DNA of 64,000 nt, taken from NCBI RefSeq assembly GCF_025506335.1, contig NZ_JANZYO010000002.1, positions 296,221 to 360,220 of the forward strand, read 5' to 3'. The notes beneath the pieces were generated by a model. It saw only the letters and a program-made list of their open reading frames with translations, ran no database searches and was not told where the DNA came from. Positions 7,083 through 20,257 of the stretch are shown here, in pieces. The translations under genes and the position numbers were made by a program. Position 1 is the first letter of the stretch; each line of letters starts with the position of its first letter. Source of the DNA: Mumia quercus. Lineage in GTDB: Bacteria; Actinomycetota; Actinomycetes; Propionibacteriales; Nocardioidaceae.

Positions 7083-8592
7083 CGAGCTTGTCGAGGATGA
7101 GCTCGCGGACGCGACCGGCGTCGGCCTGTCCGCGCATCTCCTTCATGACGGCACCGATCAGCGCACCGGCGGCCGCGACCTTGCCGTCGCGGATCTTCGC
7201 GGCGACGTCCGGGTTGGCCTCGATCGCACGCTCGACCGCTGCGGTGAGCGCGCCGTCGTCCGAGACGACCTCGAGCCCGCGGGCCACCACGATCTCCTCA
7301 GGCGTCCCCTCCCCGGCGACGAGCCCGTCGAAGACCTGGCGGGCGAGCTTGTCGTTGATCCGCTTGGCGTCGACGAGCGCCTGCACCTCGGCGACGTGCG
7401 CGGGCGTCACGCCCAGCGCGTCGATCGGCGTGCCGGTGTCGTTCGCGCGACGGGCGAGCTCGCCGAGCCACCACTTGCGGGCGGCCGTCGGGCTCGCACC
7501 CGCGGCGACCGTCGCCTCGATGAGGTCGAGCGCACCCGCGCCCACGACGTCACGCATCTCGAGGTCGGAGTAGCCCCACTCCCCCTGCAGGCGCGCGCGG
7601 CGCTGGGCCGGCGGCTCGGGCAGGGTCGCGCGAAGCTCCTCGATCCACTCCTCCGACGGCGCGACCGGGACAAGGTCGGGCTCGGGGAAGTAGCGGTAGT
7701 CCTCGGCGTCGGACTTCTCACGGCCCGACGTCGTGACGCCGGTGTCCTCGTGCCAGTGACGCGTCTCCTGGACGATCTTCTGGCCGGAGTCGAGAACGCC
7801 CGCGTGCCGCTCGACCTCGTAGCGCACCGCCCGCTCCACCGAGCGCAGCGAGTTGACGTTCTTGGTCTCCGAGCGGGTCCCGAAGACGTCGGCGTCCTTG
7901 CGCATCAGCGAGAGATTGACGTCGCAGCGCATGGACCCCTGCTCCATCCGGGCGTCGGAGACGTCGAGCGCCTTGACGAGCTCGCGCAGGTGGGCGACGT
8001 ACGCACGCGCGACCTGCGGGGCGTACTTGCCGGCGCCGACGATCGGCTTCGTGACGATCTCGATCAGCGGGATGCCGGCACGGTTGTAGTCGACCAGCGA
8101 GTAGTCGGCACCGTGGATGCGGCCCGTCGCGCCGCCCACGTGCAGCGACTTGCCGGTGTCCTCCTCCATGTGCGCACGCTCGATGTCGACGCGGAAGACC
8201 TGCGGCCCCTCGTCGGTCTCGACCGTCACCTCGGTCCAGCCGTCGTACGCGATGGGCTCGTCGTACTGCGACGTCTGGAAGTTCTTCGGCATGTCCGGGT
8301 AGAAGTAGTTCTTCCGGGCGAAACGCGACCACGGCGCGATCGAGCAGTTCAGCGCCAGCCCGATCCGGATCGCCGACTCGACGGCCTTGCCGTTGACGAC
8401 GGGAAGCGCTCCGGGGAGCCCGAGGCAGGTCGGGCAGACCTGCGTGTTGGGCTCCGCGCCGAACACGGTCGAGCATCCGCAGAACATCTTCGACGCGGTG
8501 TTGAGCTCGACGTGGACCTCGAGCCCCATCACGGGGTCGTACGTCTCGAGCGCCTGGTCGAACGGGACCAGCTCCGTACGGGTGGCGGTCAC
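7078..8592 (-). CDS. gatB: Aspartyl/glutamyl-tRNA amidotransferase subunit B
   Basis: 504 residues from a GTG that overlaps the gatA stop (GTGA). GatB kinase-like core: [80 protein letters not shown] and MRCDVNLS, then [10 protein letters not shown]. The C-terminal 150 residues are the YqeY-like tail. It phosphorylates Glu-tRNA(Gln) or Asp-tRNA(Asn) before transamidation with ammonia from GatA. Last gene of gatCAB. The length is normal for the family. Confidence 0.98.
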   Translation of the reverse strand: MTATRTELVPFDQALETYDPVMGLEVHVELNTASKMFCGCSTVFGAEPNTQVCPTCLGLPGALPVVNGKAVESAIRIGLALNCSIAPWSRFARKNYFYPDMPKNFQTSQYDEPIAYDGWTEVTVETDEGPQVFRVDIERAHMEEDTGKSLHVGGATGRIHGADYSLVDYNRAGIPLIEIVTKPIVGAGKYAPQVARAYVAHLRELVKALDVSDARMEQGSMRCDVNLSLMRKDADVFGTRSETKNVNSLRSVERAVRYEVERHAGVLDSGQKIVQETRHWHEDTGVTTSGREKSDAEDYRYFPEPDLVPVAPSEEWIEELRATLPEPPAQRRARLQGEWGYSDLEMRDVVGAGALDLIEATVAAGASPTAARKWWLGELARRANDTGTPIDALGVTPAHVAEVQALVDAKRINDKLARQVFDGLVAGEGTPEEIVVARGLEVVSDDGALTAAVERAIEANPDVAAKIRDGKVAAAGALIGAVMKEMRGQADAGRVRELILDKLA

Positions 8593-10112
8593 TTGCTCTC
8601 CTCCTGGGGCGTCGCGACGAGCTCGGGTGCACGGCTCAGCAGCGGCGCCCCCCACTGCTCGAGCAGCAGCCGCTCGAGGGCGGCTCCGACGTTGTAGAGA
8701 CGGTCGTCGGCCATCGCAGGCGCGAGGACCTGCATGCCGACCGGCAGCCCGTCCTCGTCGGTGACGCCGACCGGCAGCGAGAGGCCCGGGATGCCGGCCA
8801 GGTTCGCCGGGATCGTGGCGACGTCCTGCAGGTACATCGACATCGGGTCGTCGAGCTTGCTCCCCAGCGGGAACGCCGTCGTCGGCGACGTCGGCGAGAC
8901 GAGCACGTCGACCTGCTCGAACGCGCGGGCGAAGTCCTGCGCGATGAGCGTGCGGACCTTCTGCGCGGAGCCGTAGTACGCGTCGTAGTAGCCGCTCGAC
9001 AGCGCGTACGTGCCGATGATGATGCGGCGCTTCACCTCGTCGCCGAAGCCGGCCTCGCGGGTCGCCGCCATCACCTGCTCGGCGCTCGGGGCCGCGACGC
9101 CCGACGGGTTGACCCGCAGGCCGTACCGCATCGCGTCGAACTTCGCGAGGTTGCTGGACGCCTCGGCCGGGAGGATCAGGTAGTACGTCGACAGCGCGTA
9201 CGCGAAGCTCGGGCACGAGACCTCGACGATCTCGGCGCCGGCCTTCGTGAGCAGCGCGACGGCCTCGTCGAAGCGCGCGCGCACGCCTGCCTGGTAGCCC
9301 TCGCCACCGAGCTCGCGGACGATGCCGATGCGCAGTCCGGAGACGTCAGCACGCCGAGCGGCCTCGACCACGGGCGGCACGGGTGCGTCGATGCTCGTGG
9401 AGTCGAGCGGGTCGTGCCCGCCGATCAGCTCGTGCAGCAGCGCGGCGTCGAGGACGGTCCGCGTGACCGGGCCCGCCTGATCCAGCGACGACGCCAGCGC
9501 GATCAGGCCGTAGCGCGACACGCCCCCGTACGTGGGCTTCACGCCGACGGTGCCGGTGACGGCGGCCGGCTGGCGGATCGAGCCGCCGGTGTCGGTGCCG
9601 ATCGCGAGCGGAGCCTCGTACGCGCCGACGGCCGCGGCCGAGCCGCCGCCGGAGCCGCCGGGGATGCGGTCACGGTCCCACGGGTTGCGGGTGGGGCCGT
9701 ACGCGGAGTGCTCGGTGGAGCTGCCCATCGCGAACTCGTCCATGTTGGTCTTGCCGAGGATCGGCAGGCCGGCGGCGCGGATGCGGCGAGTCAGGAACGC
9801 GTCGTACGGGGGCACCCAGCCCTCGAGGATCTTCGAGCCTGCGGTGGTGGCGATCCCCTCCGTGGCGACGACGTCCTTGACGGCGATCGGCACCCCGGCC
9901 AGCGGGTGGAGCTGCTCGCCCGCCGCGCGGCGCGCGTCGACGTCGCGCGCGGTCGCGAGCGCACCCTCGGGGTCGAGGGCGAGGAAGGCGTTGAGGTCAC
10001 CGTCGACGGCGGCGATCCGGTCGAGGTGGTCCTGCGTGACCTCGGCCGACGAGACCTCGCCCGCGGCGAGCTTCTCGGCGATCTCGGCGGCGCTCAGGCG
10101 GATGGTGCTCAT
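8589..10112 (-). CDS. gatA: Aspartyl/glutamyl-tRNA amidotransferase subunit A
   Basis: 507 residues. Amidase-signature enzyme with the Ser-cisSer-Lys triad: Lys in PIAVKDVV (about 78), the glycine/serine stretch [12 protein letters not shown] (about 153-164), and the nucleophile Ser in [10 protein letters not shown] (about 178). The usual GGSSGGS is GGSGGGS here; the cis-Ser remains. It hydrolyses glutamine and supplies ammonia to GatB. Its ATG overlaps the gatC stop by four bases and its stop overlaps the gatB start, so the three subunits are translationally coupled. Confidence 0.98.
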   Translation of the reverse strand: MSTIRLSAAEIAEKLAAGEVSSAEVTQDHLDRIAAVDGDLNAFLALDPEGALATARDVDARRAAGEQLHPLAGVPIAVKDVVATEGIATTAGSKILEGWVPPYDAFLTRRIRAAGLPILGKTNMDEFAMGSSTEHSAYGPTRNPWDRDRIPGGSGGGSAAAVGAYEAPLAIGTDTGGSIRQPAAVTGTVGVKPTYGGVSRYGLIALASSLDQAGPVTRTVLDAALLHELIGGHDPLDSTSIDAPVPPVVEAARRADVSGLRIGIVRELGGEGYQAGVRARFDEAVALLTKAGAEIVEVSCPSFAYALSTYYLILPAEASSNLAKFDAMRYGLRVNPSGVAAPSAEQVMAATREAGFGDEVKRRIIIGTYALSSGYYDAYYGSAQKVRTLIAQDFARAFEQVDVLVSPTSPTTAFPLGSKLDDPMSMYLQDVATIPANLAGIPGLSLPVGVTDEDGLPVGMQVLAPAMADDRLYNVGAALERLLLEQWGAPLLSRAPELVATPQEESK

Positions 10113-10411
10113 GCGTCCTCCCCGAGGATCCGCGGCACGGCGAAGCGCTGCTGCTCGACCGCCGGTGCTCCGGCGAGCGCCTGCTCCGGCGTCAGCCCGG
10201 GCGTGACGACGTCCTCGCGGAAGACGTTGGACAGCGGCACGGCGTGCGAGGTGGGCGGCACGTCGGCGTCGGCGACCTCCGCCACCTGGGCGACGGACTC
10301 GAGGATGACCGTGAGCTCCGGGGTGAGCCGGTCGAGCTCGGCGTCGGTGAGGTCGATGCGCGCGAGGTTCGCCAGGTGGGCGACGTCAGCGCGCGAGATC
10401 CCGTCGGACAA
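10109..10411 (-). CDS. gatC: Aspartyl/glutamyl-tRNA amidotransferase subunit C
   Basis: 100 residues; start codon is TTG at 10411 with a GAAGGGA about eight bases upstream. It has the typical [22 protein letters not shown] opening, a helical middle and the C-terminal [14 protein letters not shown] / [10 protein letters not shown] signature. Small subunit that stabilises GatA on GatB. First gene of the gatCAB operon; the next gene upstream starts beyond a 74-bp gap. Confidence 0.96.
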   Translation of the reverse strand: MSDGISRADVAHLANLARIDLTDAELDRLTPELTVILESVAQVAEVADADVPPTSHAVPLSNVFREDVVTPGLTPEQALAGAPAVEQQRFAVPRILGEDA

Positions 10412-10485
10412 CGGAGAGTCCCTTCGAGCGTGGGTGGGGATTACCGATCCATCCTAGGGCGTCGCCCCGCACCGGCCCCGTACGG

Positions 10486-11724
10486 TCACCGGACCTGCCG
10501 CACCGACGCCACCACGCTCGCGTCCTGACCGGACGTGTAGACACCGAACTCCAGCACGTACCCCGCGAAGTCACCGTGCTGCCGGTCCGCGGCAGCCGCC
10601 ACCCACGTCGCGCCGGCGTCGTCGCTGAGGCCGAGGGCGACCAGCTCCTGCGCCACGACGGCACGGGCATCCTTCTCGCCGAGCGGCGCGTCGTACGAGG
10701 CGCCGCGGGCCGAGACCGTCCACCCGGCCACCTCCGCCTCGAGGTCGATGCCGAGCACGCGGACGGACGCACCCCCGTCGGTCTTCTCGCACGAGAGCGT
10801 CTCGGCGTCGTCGCGCTCGCAGGAGAATCCTCTGGCCTCGAGCTTCGGCTCCAGCGTCGCGGTGCTCGCCGGCGACGGGCCGCCGGCCGGCGTGACAGGC
10901 GCGTCGCCGACCCGGAGCTGGAATCCTTCGCCGTACGTGGTGAAGGAGGCGTCGGCCCCGAGCGCGCTGGAGCCGAGCTCACCCTCCGCAGCTGCGGCCT
11001 CCGCGAGCGCCTGCCCCCGGCCGTCGAGCAGCGTGTCGCCGACCACCGTCGCAGCGACCTTGGTGACCGAGGCCGGGTCGTCGACGAGGAACGCGGCGAG
11101 CTCCACGTTGGTGATGGCCCCGTCAGCGAGGTCCACACGCAGCGTCGCGCGCTGCGGATCCTCGCCGGCGACGAAGTAGTGGCACCGCACCAGGGAACCG
11201 GCGACCGTGGTGTAGCAGGACCAGCCGTCCTGCTCGCCGAGCGCGGCCGTCAGGCGCGCCACTGCACCCTCGCTCAACGCCTCGCCCTCCCCGGCGGGGA
11301 CGGGCTTCTCGGATCCACCGGAGCTCGACCCGGACTCGTTCGACCCGGACTCGTTCGACTCCGAGTCCTTGCTGAGGACGCTGATCCCGACCACGACGGC
11401 GGCAGCGACGAGGGCGAGCGCGACGACGACCCCCACGATGATGAGGACCAGGTTGCGTCGGCTGTTGCCGCCGCCTCCACCTTGGGGCGGAGGCGGCCAT
11501 CCCTGACCCCCGTACGCAGGGTGCGGCGGATAACCGGGCTGACCCTGGCCGGGAGGTCCGTACGGAGCCTGTGGCGGGCCCCACGCCTGCGGCGGTGGGC
11601 CCTGCGGCGGAGCCCCCTGCGGAGGAGCCCAGCCCGGCGGCGGAGGCCCCTGCGGAGGAGTCCAGCCCGGCGGCGGGGGTCCCTGCGGAGGGACGGGCGG
11701 TCGGGGGCCGTTCGGGTGCGACAT
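10486..11724 (-). CDS. Membrane-anchored protein with proline-rich cytoplasmic tail
   Basis: 412 residues from the ATG at 11724. Residues 1-86 are repeats of PPQG / PPPPGW built on a Pro-Gln-Gly-Trp vocabulary, and the DNA (about 11590-11700) is correspondingly repetitive. Residues 91-117 form one transmembrane helix preceded by SRR, followed by an Asn/Ser/Gly linker with a duplicated NESGS. The outside part (about 140-412) holds four Cys and three similar segments ending in ...VSARGA / ...LRVGDA-type strands. Proline-rich tails of this kind are common in actinobacterial one-pass sensors and cell-envelope proteins. Function unknown. It lies upstream of gatC on the same strand. Confidence 0.85.
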   Translation of the reverse strand: MSHPNGPRPPVPPQGPPPPGWTPPQGPPPPGWAPPQGAPPQGPPPQAWGPPQAPYGPPGQGQPGYPPHPAYGGQGWPPPPQGGGGGNSRRNLVLIIVGVVVALALVAAAVVVGISVLSKDSESNESGSNESGSSSGGSEKPVPAGEGEALSEGAVARLTAALGEQDGWSCYTTVAGSLVRCHYFVAGEDPQRATLRVDLADGAITNVELAAFLVDDPASVTKVAATVVGDTLLDGRGQALAEAAAAEGELGSSALGADASFTTYGEGFQLRVGDAPVTPAGGPSPASTATLEPKLEARGFSCERDDAETLSCEKTDGGASVRVLGIDLEAEVAGWTVSARGASYDAPLGEKDARAVVAQELVALGLSDDAGATWVAAAADRQHGDFAGYVLEFGVYTSGQDASVVASVRQVR

Positions 11725-11903
11725 CGATCCTCCGGGGGCAAGGGTGGCGCTCCATTGTGGACACCCCGCGGTCCATCCCTCGCACGGGTCCCTCACCGCA
11801 GCGGAAAGCGGCCAGTGACAAACCGTGCAACTCACCAGTAACCTCACGTTCGCACGCGCTGGGGCGCCCCCGCCCCCGGTGCCACGTCTTGGGAGGGACA
11901 GAC

Positions 11904-12887
11904 ATGCGTAAGCCCGTCCTCGCCGCTCTGGCGACCGCCGCGCTCGTGACCGGCGGACTCGCCGGCGCCCCGGCCGCGAACGCCGACAGCCAGGTGGTCC
12001 TGCCGATCACCGGCACGACTTCTCTGGCGAACCCGCTCGCCGGGGGCGCCGTGCTCGACATGCCGGCCGGCGCCCAGCTCGCCGGGAGTCTCGACATCTT
12101 CCGCGATCCCCTGCTCGTCGGCGACATGGTGATCCCGCCGATCACGGCGAAGGTCCGTGCGCTCGGCATCCCGGTGCTCGGCGACACGACCTCGACCGTG
12201 GTGCTGGAGCCCGTGGGCAAGACCGAGGCCCGCAGCATCGAGGGCGGGTACATCGAGGCCCGCACCAGCTTCCGCATCGCCCTGCCCGAGGTCCGCAGCG
12301 ACCTCCCGCTGGCCGACAAGCTCAACCTCGGTGGACCCGACTGCAAGACCGACGTCATCTCGACGACGCTCACCAGCACCGAGCCGCTGAGCCTCACCGA
12401 GGCTTTCCCGATGAAGGCGACCTTCACGATCCCCGAGATCTCGGGCTGCCCGAAGTTCCTCACGATCCCGCTGAGCAACTGGGCGCTCAACGCGCTCATG
12501 GGCGGCGACGGCAACACGCTGGACCTGATGGTCGGTCCGATCACGACGCTGCCCAGCCCGGCACCGGCACCTTCTCCCGCGCCGAAGCCGACGGCCGTCG
12601 CCAAGGTCGCCTCCTCGCTGAAGGCCAGCGCCAAGAAGGTCACCTACGGCAAGGCCGGCAAGGTCAAGGTCGCGGTGCGGTCGTCGCGTACGGCGACAGG
12701 CGCGGTCCGCATCTACAAGGGCAAGAAGCTGCTGGCCACCAAGCGGCTCGCCCACGGCAAGGCCTCTGTCACCTTGCGCAAGAAGTCGCTGAAGGCAGGC
12801 AAGCACAAGCTGCGCGTCGTGTACGCCGGCAGCAGCACGGTCCGTTCCTCCAAGGGGACGGTGGTCGTGCGCGTCGTCAAGCGCTGA
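11904..12887 (+). CDS. Secreted protein with C-terminal Ig-like domain
   Basis: 327 residues, with GGGAGG seven bases before the ATG. Residues 1-27 are a Sec signal peptide ending ANA-DS. The middle (28-210) has two conserved Cys and no recognised family. A Pro/Ala hinge (about 215-230) leads to a strongly basic Ig-like bacterial domain (about 235-327, Big_3_5 type) with GAVRIYKGKKLLATKRL and KHKLRVVYAGSSTVRSS. The same basic Ig-like domain recurs in the amidase at 15755-18121. It is divergent from the proline-rich membrane gene and convergent with ligA. Probably cell-wall associated. Confidence 0.85.
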   Translation: MRKPVLAALATAALVTGGLAGAPAANADSQVVLPITGTTSLANPLAGGAVLDMPAGAQLAGSLDIFRDPLLVGDMVIPPITAKVRALGIPVLGDTTSTVVLEPVGKTEARSIEGGYIEARTSFRIALPEVRSDLPLADKLNLGGPDCKTDVISTTLTSTEPLSLTEAFPMKATFTIPEISGCPKFLTIPLSNWALNALMGGDGNTLDLMVGPITTLPSPAPAPSPAPKPTAVAKVASSLKASAKKVTYGKAGKVKVAVRSSRTATGAVRIYKGKKLLATKRLAHGKASVTLRKKSLKAGKHKLRVVYAGSSTVRSSKGTVVVRVVKR

Positions 12888-12913
12888 CCCCGAGGCCCGC
12901 AGGCCGCGCGGGA

Positions 12914-15754
<2,841 letters not shown>

Positions 15755-15768
<14 letters not shown>

Positions 15769-18121
15769 GCGTCAGCGTCTTCGAGCGGTACGGGAGGACG
15801 TAGCCGTTCGGCACGATCTGCACCCGCAGCTTCTGCGTCCCGCGCTTAGAGGTCGGGATACGGATCGTCACCTTGCTCTTGAGGCTCTTCGTCATCGCCG
15901 CCGAACGCAGCACCTTGCCCCTGCGGTAGACCGAGACGCGACCGGTGATGCGCGTGTATCCCGGCGCCTTCGCCTTGACCCGCAGCACGACCTTCTGGCC
16001 CCGCTTGACGCGCTTGTCGCTGAGCTTGCGGGTGACCTTCATCTTCGCCTTGTGGATGGTCGCCGTCTTCGCGATCGACGGTGCCGCGTAGAGGTTCGCC
16101 GACCCTCCGTACGAGATCGTGACCGTACGCCGCTTGGTGCGGCTGGCGGTCAGCCGGACGTCGGCCACGCCGCTGGACAGCGTCTTCTTGCCGACGACCG
16201 TCCCGCCCTCCCGGACGACGACCGTCCCGGTCGGGTGCTGGCCGTTGGCTCGGGCGCGCACCCGCAGCACCGGCTTCGCGCGCCACCGCGGAACGCCGAC
16301 GTACGAGGCCGACAGCGTGCTGCGGCCCTTCGCGACCGCGAGGGTCGCCGCGCGCGTCGCCGACGAAGGAGCGATCGCGTAGTGCCCGTCGTAGCGCGCG
16401 ACGAGCCGGTGCGTCCCCGCCCGGAGGTCGCGTCGCAGTCGCACGGTGGCGGTCGAGAAGTCGCCGGTCGACGACAGCGTGAGCGACGCCCGGCCCATCA
16501 CGGTCGAGCCGGACCGGACCGTCACGGTCCCGCGTGGCTTCACGTTCGCCCCGTCGACCCGGACGCGCGCGGTCACCTGGTCACCTGAGGTCACCGACGT
16601 CTTGTCGTACGTCGCGGTGGTCGTGGTGGCGGCCCGGACCACGGTGACGACGAAGGTTCCGCTCTGCCCCCACGCCACAGCGGAGTCTCCGCTGTAGAGG
16701 ACGGCCAGCCGCCGCGCGCCGGCATGCATGAGCTTCGGCAGCTTGATCGAGGCCTTGCCCGCCGTGTCGAGGGTCGCCTCACCCAGGACGTCGCCGCGCT
16801 CGGTGTCGACGATCTGGACGGACCCGGTCGGCACCCGCCCGGACGAGGTGACCGCGACGGCGACGTCGGTGCGGTTGCCGCCGACCGTGTACGTGGTCGG
16901 GACCGCGGACGCGCTGATCGTCGGCTTCAAGCCGGAGTTCTTCATGACGGCGTTCACCCGCGTACGGATGGTGCCCATCTTCGCGTACAGGTTGCGCCCC
17001 GGGCAGGCGGTCTGACCGACGTCGCGGTGACCGACGACCTTCGGCTTGACGACCTTCTTGCCGGTGTTGGTGGTGAACGTCCGGGTGCCGGTCGGGACGA
17101 CGTGGTTGAGCGAGAACTTCCACGCGATGACGCGTGAGACGGTCTCGACGACGGCGGCCGAGGCGGCGGCGGACTCGAAGTTGCCGAGCACCGAGACGCC
17201 GAAGGTCGTCGAGTTGTTGTTGAGCGCGTGCGCGCCCACGACGTTGCGCGTGAGTCCGCCCCAGCGGCCCTCCCACGCGCGACCCCACTTGTCGACGACG
17301 ACGTTGTAGCCGATGTCGCGCCACTTCAGCGCCTTCACGTGGTAGGCGTAGATCGCCCGGATCACCGAGGGCACCTCGGCCTTGGAGTACGAGTTGGAGC
17401 CCGCCGTGTGGTGGACGACGGCGCCCTGGACCTTGCCGTAGTCCGGCGCGGACTTGTCGCGGATCTTCTCGTCGGCCCCCCACGCGGCGCGCGAGCGGAT
17501 CGTCGGCATCGGCGTGGCGGCCTGCGCAGCCGCCAGCGGCTTCGACTCCTTCGTCGTCGTGGTCGTGCCGAGGTCGAGCAGGTCCACCTGGACGTCGGCC
17601 GGGGCGTCCCCGTCGGCCGTGGCGACCTTCACCTGGACGGCGTCCGACGGGCCGACGATCAGCGGAGCGGTGCCGGCACGGGCCTTGGCGGCCTCGCGCG
17701 AGCCGGGGTCCGGACCGTCGTCCGAGACGTCGTCGAGGCGGTACCAGTCGGTCCACCCGCTCTCCTCGCGCGTCCGCACGTAGGTGAGGACCTCGCCGTC
17801 GACTGAGCCTGCGTCCCAGGTCACCCCGGCGACACGGAACTCGTCGGTGGGCAGCGTGGGTGTCTCGACCGCGGTCGCCACCTCGTCGGTCGGGTCGGGT
17901 GCGGGCGTCCCGTCCTGCGCGAGCGCTCCCTCGACCGGAGGTTCGGTGCTCGGAGGCTCCGCGTCCGCGCCGTCGACGGCGTACGCCGCGAGCGCGTAGC
18001 GGTGCGGATCGGGTGTCGTCCCCACGACGACCGCGTCGTTCCACGCGATCACCGGTACGGCGACGAGACCGGCCACCATCGTCGGCAGCACGGCAAGTGC
18101 GGTCTTGGTCCGAGACGTCAT
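15755..18121 (-). CDS. Secreted N-acetylmuramoyl-L-alanine amidase with Ig-like repeats
   Basis: 788 residues from the ATG at 18121, with GGGGGAG upstream. N-terminal hydrophobic segment (about 7-27) acts as a signal or anchor, followed by an acidic Pro/Thr linker. Amidase_2/PGRP domain (about 210-400): RAAWGADE, VVHHTAGSNSYS (zinc His), WRDIGYNVVVD, WEGRWGG and VVGHRDVGQTACPG (zinc His and Cys). Then four or more beta-rich Ig-like repeats (about 410-788) such as PTGSVQIVD, PRGTVTVRSGS, PTGTVVVREGG and ITGRVSVYRRG, increasingly Lys/Arg-rich. It cleaves the peptide from muramic acid in peptidoglycan; the basic repeats probably bind anionic wall polymers (inference). Confidence 0.92.
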
Positions 18122-18194
18122 CGAGGGCTCCCCCAGCCGTGTGTTCCCTCCAGGCAGGGTACGTGAGCCTCTCCGAGCCGCGACTCGGAAAGAC

Positions 18195-19151
18195 TCAGAG
18201 GCGCGTCGCCTCTTCCAGAGTAGCGAGCGTGCGTCGTGCCTGGTCAGGGCTGTCCAGGGCGAGACCGCAGGGCGGGGAGACGACCGCACGCGGAACCGTG
18301 TCGGCCTCTCCGAAGCCCAACGCCGCGAAGAACTTGTCCACCCGCCGACGTACGTCGCTCGCGTCCTGGCGGGGTGCGGCCACGCCGGGCCACAGGTCGA
18401 CGCCGGCCTCGAAGACGGCGGCGAAGGCGTCGTACGACGTGGAGGCGACGAGGTCCAGGTCGAAGGAGATCGCCGCGAACCCGGCGCCGCCGAGCAGCGC
18501 GACGGGAACGTCCGGCGCACAGGTGTGCACGACCGGGCGGCCACCGGCACCACGGATCCCCCGGACGACCTCGGCGAGCGCCTCATCCGCCTCCGGGTCG
18601 TGGACGCGCCGGTGCCGACCGATCCCGCTGGCGGTCGGGACCTGTCCGTCGAGGACGGCCCGCAGTGCGGGCTCGTCGACCTGCACGAGGACCGAGGCGC
18701 CGGAGACACGGCGGCTCACCTCGACCACATGGTCGGCGACCCCGGACGCGAGCGACTGGGCGAGCTCGCGGCGGGCCCCGTGGTCGGCGAGGATGCGGTC
18801 GCCGCGGGGTCGCTCCATCGTCGCAGCGAGCGTCCACGGGCCGGCAACCTGGATCTTCAGGTCGCCCTCGTACCCCTGGAGCTCCTCCTCGAGGACGTCC
18901 AGGTCGTGCGCGAGCAGCGAGCGGGCCCTCCGCTGGTCGAGTCCTGGACGGTCCGTCAACCTCCAGCCCGCGGGCTGGAGGTCGGCGCCGAGGCCGTCGA
19001 GGAGGGCGGCGCCTCGTGCGACCATCCCGGCGCTGTCGCCGCGGGCGGGGAGCTCGGGCAGGAACGGGAGCCCGGCAAAGGTCTCGACCACGAAGCGCAC
19101 GACGCCGCGGAAGTCCTCCCCCGGCATCGATCCGACACCGGTGGCCCTCAT
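18195..19151 (-). CDS. Short methionine-synthase-like protein (MetE/UROD fold)
   Basis: 318 residues, ATG overlapping the mnmA stop by four bases. It corresponds only to the C-terminal catalytic barrel of cobalamin-independent methionine synthase: ATGVGSMPG opening, [29 protein letters not shown] (zinc His and Cys) and a late VVSPPCGL (zinc Cys). Zinc-thiolate methyl transfer to a thiol is therefore plausible, but the N-terminal folate-binding half of full MetE is absent. In many actinobacteria this gene follows the cysteine desulfurase and mnmA genes, as here, which hints at sulfur metabolism. True substrate not known. Confidence 0.9.
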   Translation of the reverse strand: MRATGVGSMPGEDFRGVVRFVVETFAGLPFLPELPARGDSAGMVARGAALLDGLGADLQPAGWRLTDRPGLDQRRARSLLAHDLDVLEEELQGYEGDLKIQVAGPWTLAATMERPRGDRILADHGARRELAQSLASGVADHVVEVSRRVSGASVLVQVDEPALRAVLDGQVPTASGIGRHRRVHDPEADEALAEVVRGIRGAGGRPVVHTCAPDVPVALLGGAGFAAISFDLDLVASTSYDAFAAVFEAGVDLWPGVAAPRQDASDVRRRVDKFFAALGFGEADTVPRAVVSPPCGLALDSPDQARRTLATLEEATRL

Positions 19152-20257
19152 GCGCGCCCTGCGGTGGCGGCGCGGGTCGTCGCCGCGATGGTCGCCGACC
19201 CGACGACCCGACTCCCGTCGTACAGCACGGCCGCCTGCCCCGGCGCGATCCCGTACGCGGGGTCGTGGAGGGTGATGTGGACACGGTCGCCGTCGTCGCG
19301 GGACTCGACCTCCACGGTCGCGCGGTGCTCGTCGCCGTGCGCACGCAGCTGGACGGTGCACGACACCCGACCCGCCGGCGGTGTCGCGCACCACAGCGGG
19401 CGGATGCCCTCGATCTTCTCGACCACGAGATGCTCGCGCGGGCCGACCGTGACGGTGCCGGAGACCGGCTCGATGTCGAGCACGAAACGGGGACGTCCGT
19501 CGGCGGCGGGTCGACCGAGCCGCAGCCCGCGGCGCTGCCCGATCGTGTACGCGAAGGCGCCGTCGTGCTCGCGCAGGACCTCGCCCTCCTCGTCGACGAT
19601 CACGCCGGGCTTGGTGCCGAGCTTGTCGTGCAGCCAGCCCGGGGTGTCCCCGTCGGCGACGAAGCAGATGTCGTGGCTGTCGGGCTTGTGGGCGACCTGG
19701 AGACCACGGCGCTCGGCCTCCCGGCGCACCTCGTCCTTCGTGTCGGTGCCCAGCGGGAAGAGGGAGTGCGCCAGCTGGTCCGCGGTGAGGACACCCAGCA
19801 CGTACGACTGGTCCTTGGCATGGTCGACTGCGCGGTGCATCGCGACCGTCCCGTCGGGTCCGGTCTCGAGCCGGGCGTAGTGGCCCGTCACGACCGCGTC
19901 GAACCCGAGCGCGAGGGCACGGTCGAGCACCGCGGCGAATTTGATCTTCTCGTTGCAGCGCAGGCACGGGTTGGGGGTGCGGCCCGCGGTGTACTCGGCG
20001 AGGAAGTCCTCGACGACGTCGGCGTGGAACTCCTCGCTCATGTCCCACACGTAGAACGGGACGCCGATCACGTCGGCGGCGCGGCGCGCGTCGTTGCTGT
20101 CCTCGATCGAGCAGCAGCCGCGGGCGCCGGTCCGGTACGACTTCGGGTTGCGCGACAGCGCGAGGTGCACGCCGGTGACGTCGTGCCCGGCGTCCTTCGC
20201 CCGTGCCGCAGCCACGGCGGAGTCGACCCCGCCGGACATCGCAGCGATCACACGCAT
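19148..20257 (-). CDS. mnmA: tRNA 2-thiouridylase MnmA
   Basis: 369 residues. PP-loop motif [11 protein letters not shown] at 7-17; catalytic Cys in [12 protein letters not shown] and in the later [16 protein letters not shown] and [10 protein letters not shown] typical of the central domain; C-terminal beta domain ending with an ALYDG-like [17 protein letters not shown]. It activates U34 with ATP and inserts sulfur to make s2U in tRNA Lys, Glu and Gln. The ATG shares one base with the stop of the upstream cysteine desulfurase gene (TGATG), which probably supplies the sulfur. Confidence 0.97.
   Translation of the reverse strand: MRVIAAMSGGVDSAVAAARAKDAGHDVTGVHLALSRNPKSYRTGARGCCSIEDSNDARRAADVIGVPFYVWDMSEEFHADVVEDFLAEYTAGRTPNPCLRCNEKIKFAAVLDRALALGFDAVVTGHYARLETGPDGTVAMHRAVDHAKDQSYVLGVLTADQLAHSLFPLGTDTKDEVRREAERRGLQVAHKPDSHDICFVADGDTPGWLHDKLGTKPGVIVDEEGEVLREHDGAFAYTIGQRRGLRLGRPAADGRPRFVLDIEPVSGTVTVGPREHLVVEKIEGIRPLWCATPPAGRVSCTVQLRAHGDEHRATVEVESRDDGDRVHITLHDPAYGIAPGQAAVLYDGSRVVGSATIAATTRAATAGRA

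Noticed and set aside
11590-11700. Apparent tandem DNA repeat
   Set aside because: It is explained by the PPQG/PPPPGW protein repeats of the 10486-11724 gene, not an independent repeat element.
10576-11841. Plus-strand frame of 421 codons opposite the proline-rich membrane protein
   Set aside because: Low-complexity Arg/Leu/Val translation with no motif; the other strand has a membrane helix and a sensible start.
16779-18044. Long minus-strand frame in the amidase region
   Set aside because: Out-of-frame shadow rich in Arg/Gly; the amidase frame carries the zinc-binding motifs and signal peptide.
18105-19880. Plus-strand frame of 591 codons opposite the metE-like and mnmA genes
   Set aside because: Antisense shadow; the minus strand has the coupled MetE-like and MnmA reading frames with catalytic motifs.
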